In this document: piece by piece, positions 63,726-64,000 of the stretch
Position numbering within the stretch: position 1 is the stretch's first letter
Layout: every line of letters starts with the position of its first letter
Assembly: GCA_018287875.1 (NCBI GenBank)
Contig: JAGVVL010000009.1
Coordinates: 3,534,001-3,598,000, forward strand
From: Nigrospora sphaerica
Taxonomy: Eukaryota > Ascomycota > Sordariomycetes > Amphisphaeriales > Apiosporaceae
Direction of reading: 5' to 3'
DNA length: 64,000 bases
Position numbers and translations under genes: made by a program
The notes under the pieces: generated by a model
What the model saw: only the letters and a program-made list of their open reading frames with translations
Told to the model about the DNA's origin: nothing
The model's database searches: none

Positions 63726-64000
63726 ACGCACCCCTCCCCTCCTTCGGGACATGGGGCACGACGCGGTTTGGCTGGTCGGCGAGTCGACAAGGTTTACGGC
63801 TGTCGACTGCTGCTGCCGGAGCCCGCCGCCGCCGGGACTGGCAGTGGGAAAGGCAGATTTGGAGACGGGATTATTTTCGCGGAGTTTGGCCTTACCCCGA
63901 TCAGCCAAGGACTGGTTCGTGCAACTGATCGCGCGCCATCGCCATCTGCCGTTGCTTGCTCAACCCAGCCTTGGCCCGTTCGCCCACTAGACTTACGGCG
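63726..64000. other. Terminal non-coding stretch, COX16 3' region
   Basis: The last 275 bases should contain the COX16 3' UTR. A frame stays open across part of it only if the COX16 intron is not removed. No start of another gene can be supported before the window ends. Confidence 0.4.

Overview
This window is nuclear DNA of a filamentous ascomycete (Pezizomycotina), most likely a Sordariomycete. The evidence is GC-rich coding sequence, short introns with GT donors, CTAAC/CTGAC-type branch points and YAG acceptors, and fungal families such as a CBP4 assembly factor, a GH30 beta-1,6-galactanase, a Skt5/Chs4 chitin synthase regulator and a MEC1/ATR kinase. No species can be named from sequence alone. 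I placed twenty protein genes (one cut by the left edge) and one intron-containing tRNA gene. Almost every model was rebuilt by joining exons at matched splice phases, so exon coordinates are given in each entry.

Layout. 0-12 kb: the 3' end of an unknown low-complexity gene, complex I subunit NDUFA2 (-), mitochondrial pyruvate carrier (+), a 4.5 kb gap, then the Skt5/Chs4-like gene (+) with Sel1 repeats and a C-terminal CAAX box. 12-20.7 kb: CBP4 (+), a SET-domain methyltransferase (+), a CPSF6-like RRM protein (-) and Sec61 gamma (+). 21-30 kb: a DCAF11/LEC14B-like WD40 protein (-), acyl-protein thioesterase (-), an extradiol dioxygenase (+), MED17 (+) and tRNA-Leu(AAG). 30-41 kb: a ULS1-like SNF2/RING translocase (-), a Nudix ADP-ribose pyrophosphatase (-) and an Arg-rich fungal protein of unknown function (-). 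41-46.4 kb is a 5.5 kb gene-free gap. 46.4-64 kb: a secreted GH30 galactanase (+), a dynamin-family GTPase (+), a PARP-type zinc-finger protein (-), an 11-exon MEC1/ATR checkpoint kinase (-) and COX16 (+), the last two divergent.

The genes do not form a pathway cluster; this is ordinary housekeeping chromosome. Two functional themes recur. Four nuclear genes for mitochondrial inner-membrane proteins (NDUFA2, pyruvate carrier, CBP4, COX16) lie within 64 kb. Four genes belong to genome maintenance or ADP-ribose biology (ATR, ULS1-like, PARP-type zinc finger, ADP-ribose pyrophosphatase). I found no transposon, CRISPR array, secondary-metabolite cluster or clear novel system. The best leads are a Skt5 intron whose retention would remove the CAAX box, a lone PARP zinc finger joined to a repeated Lys/Ala/Pro tail, an unknown protein with a duplicated ISIRDR motif, and a recurrent GTACCTA-type motif seen in gene-free stretches.
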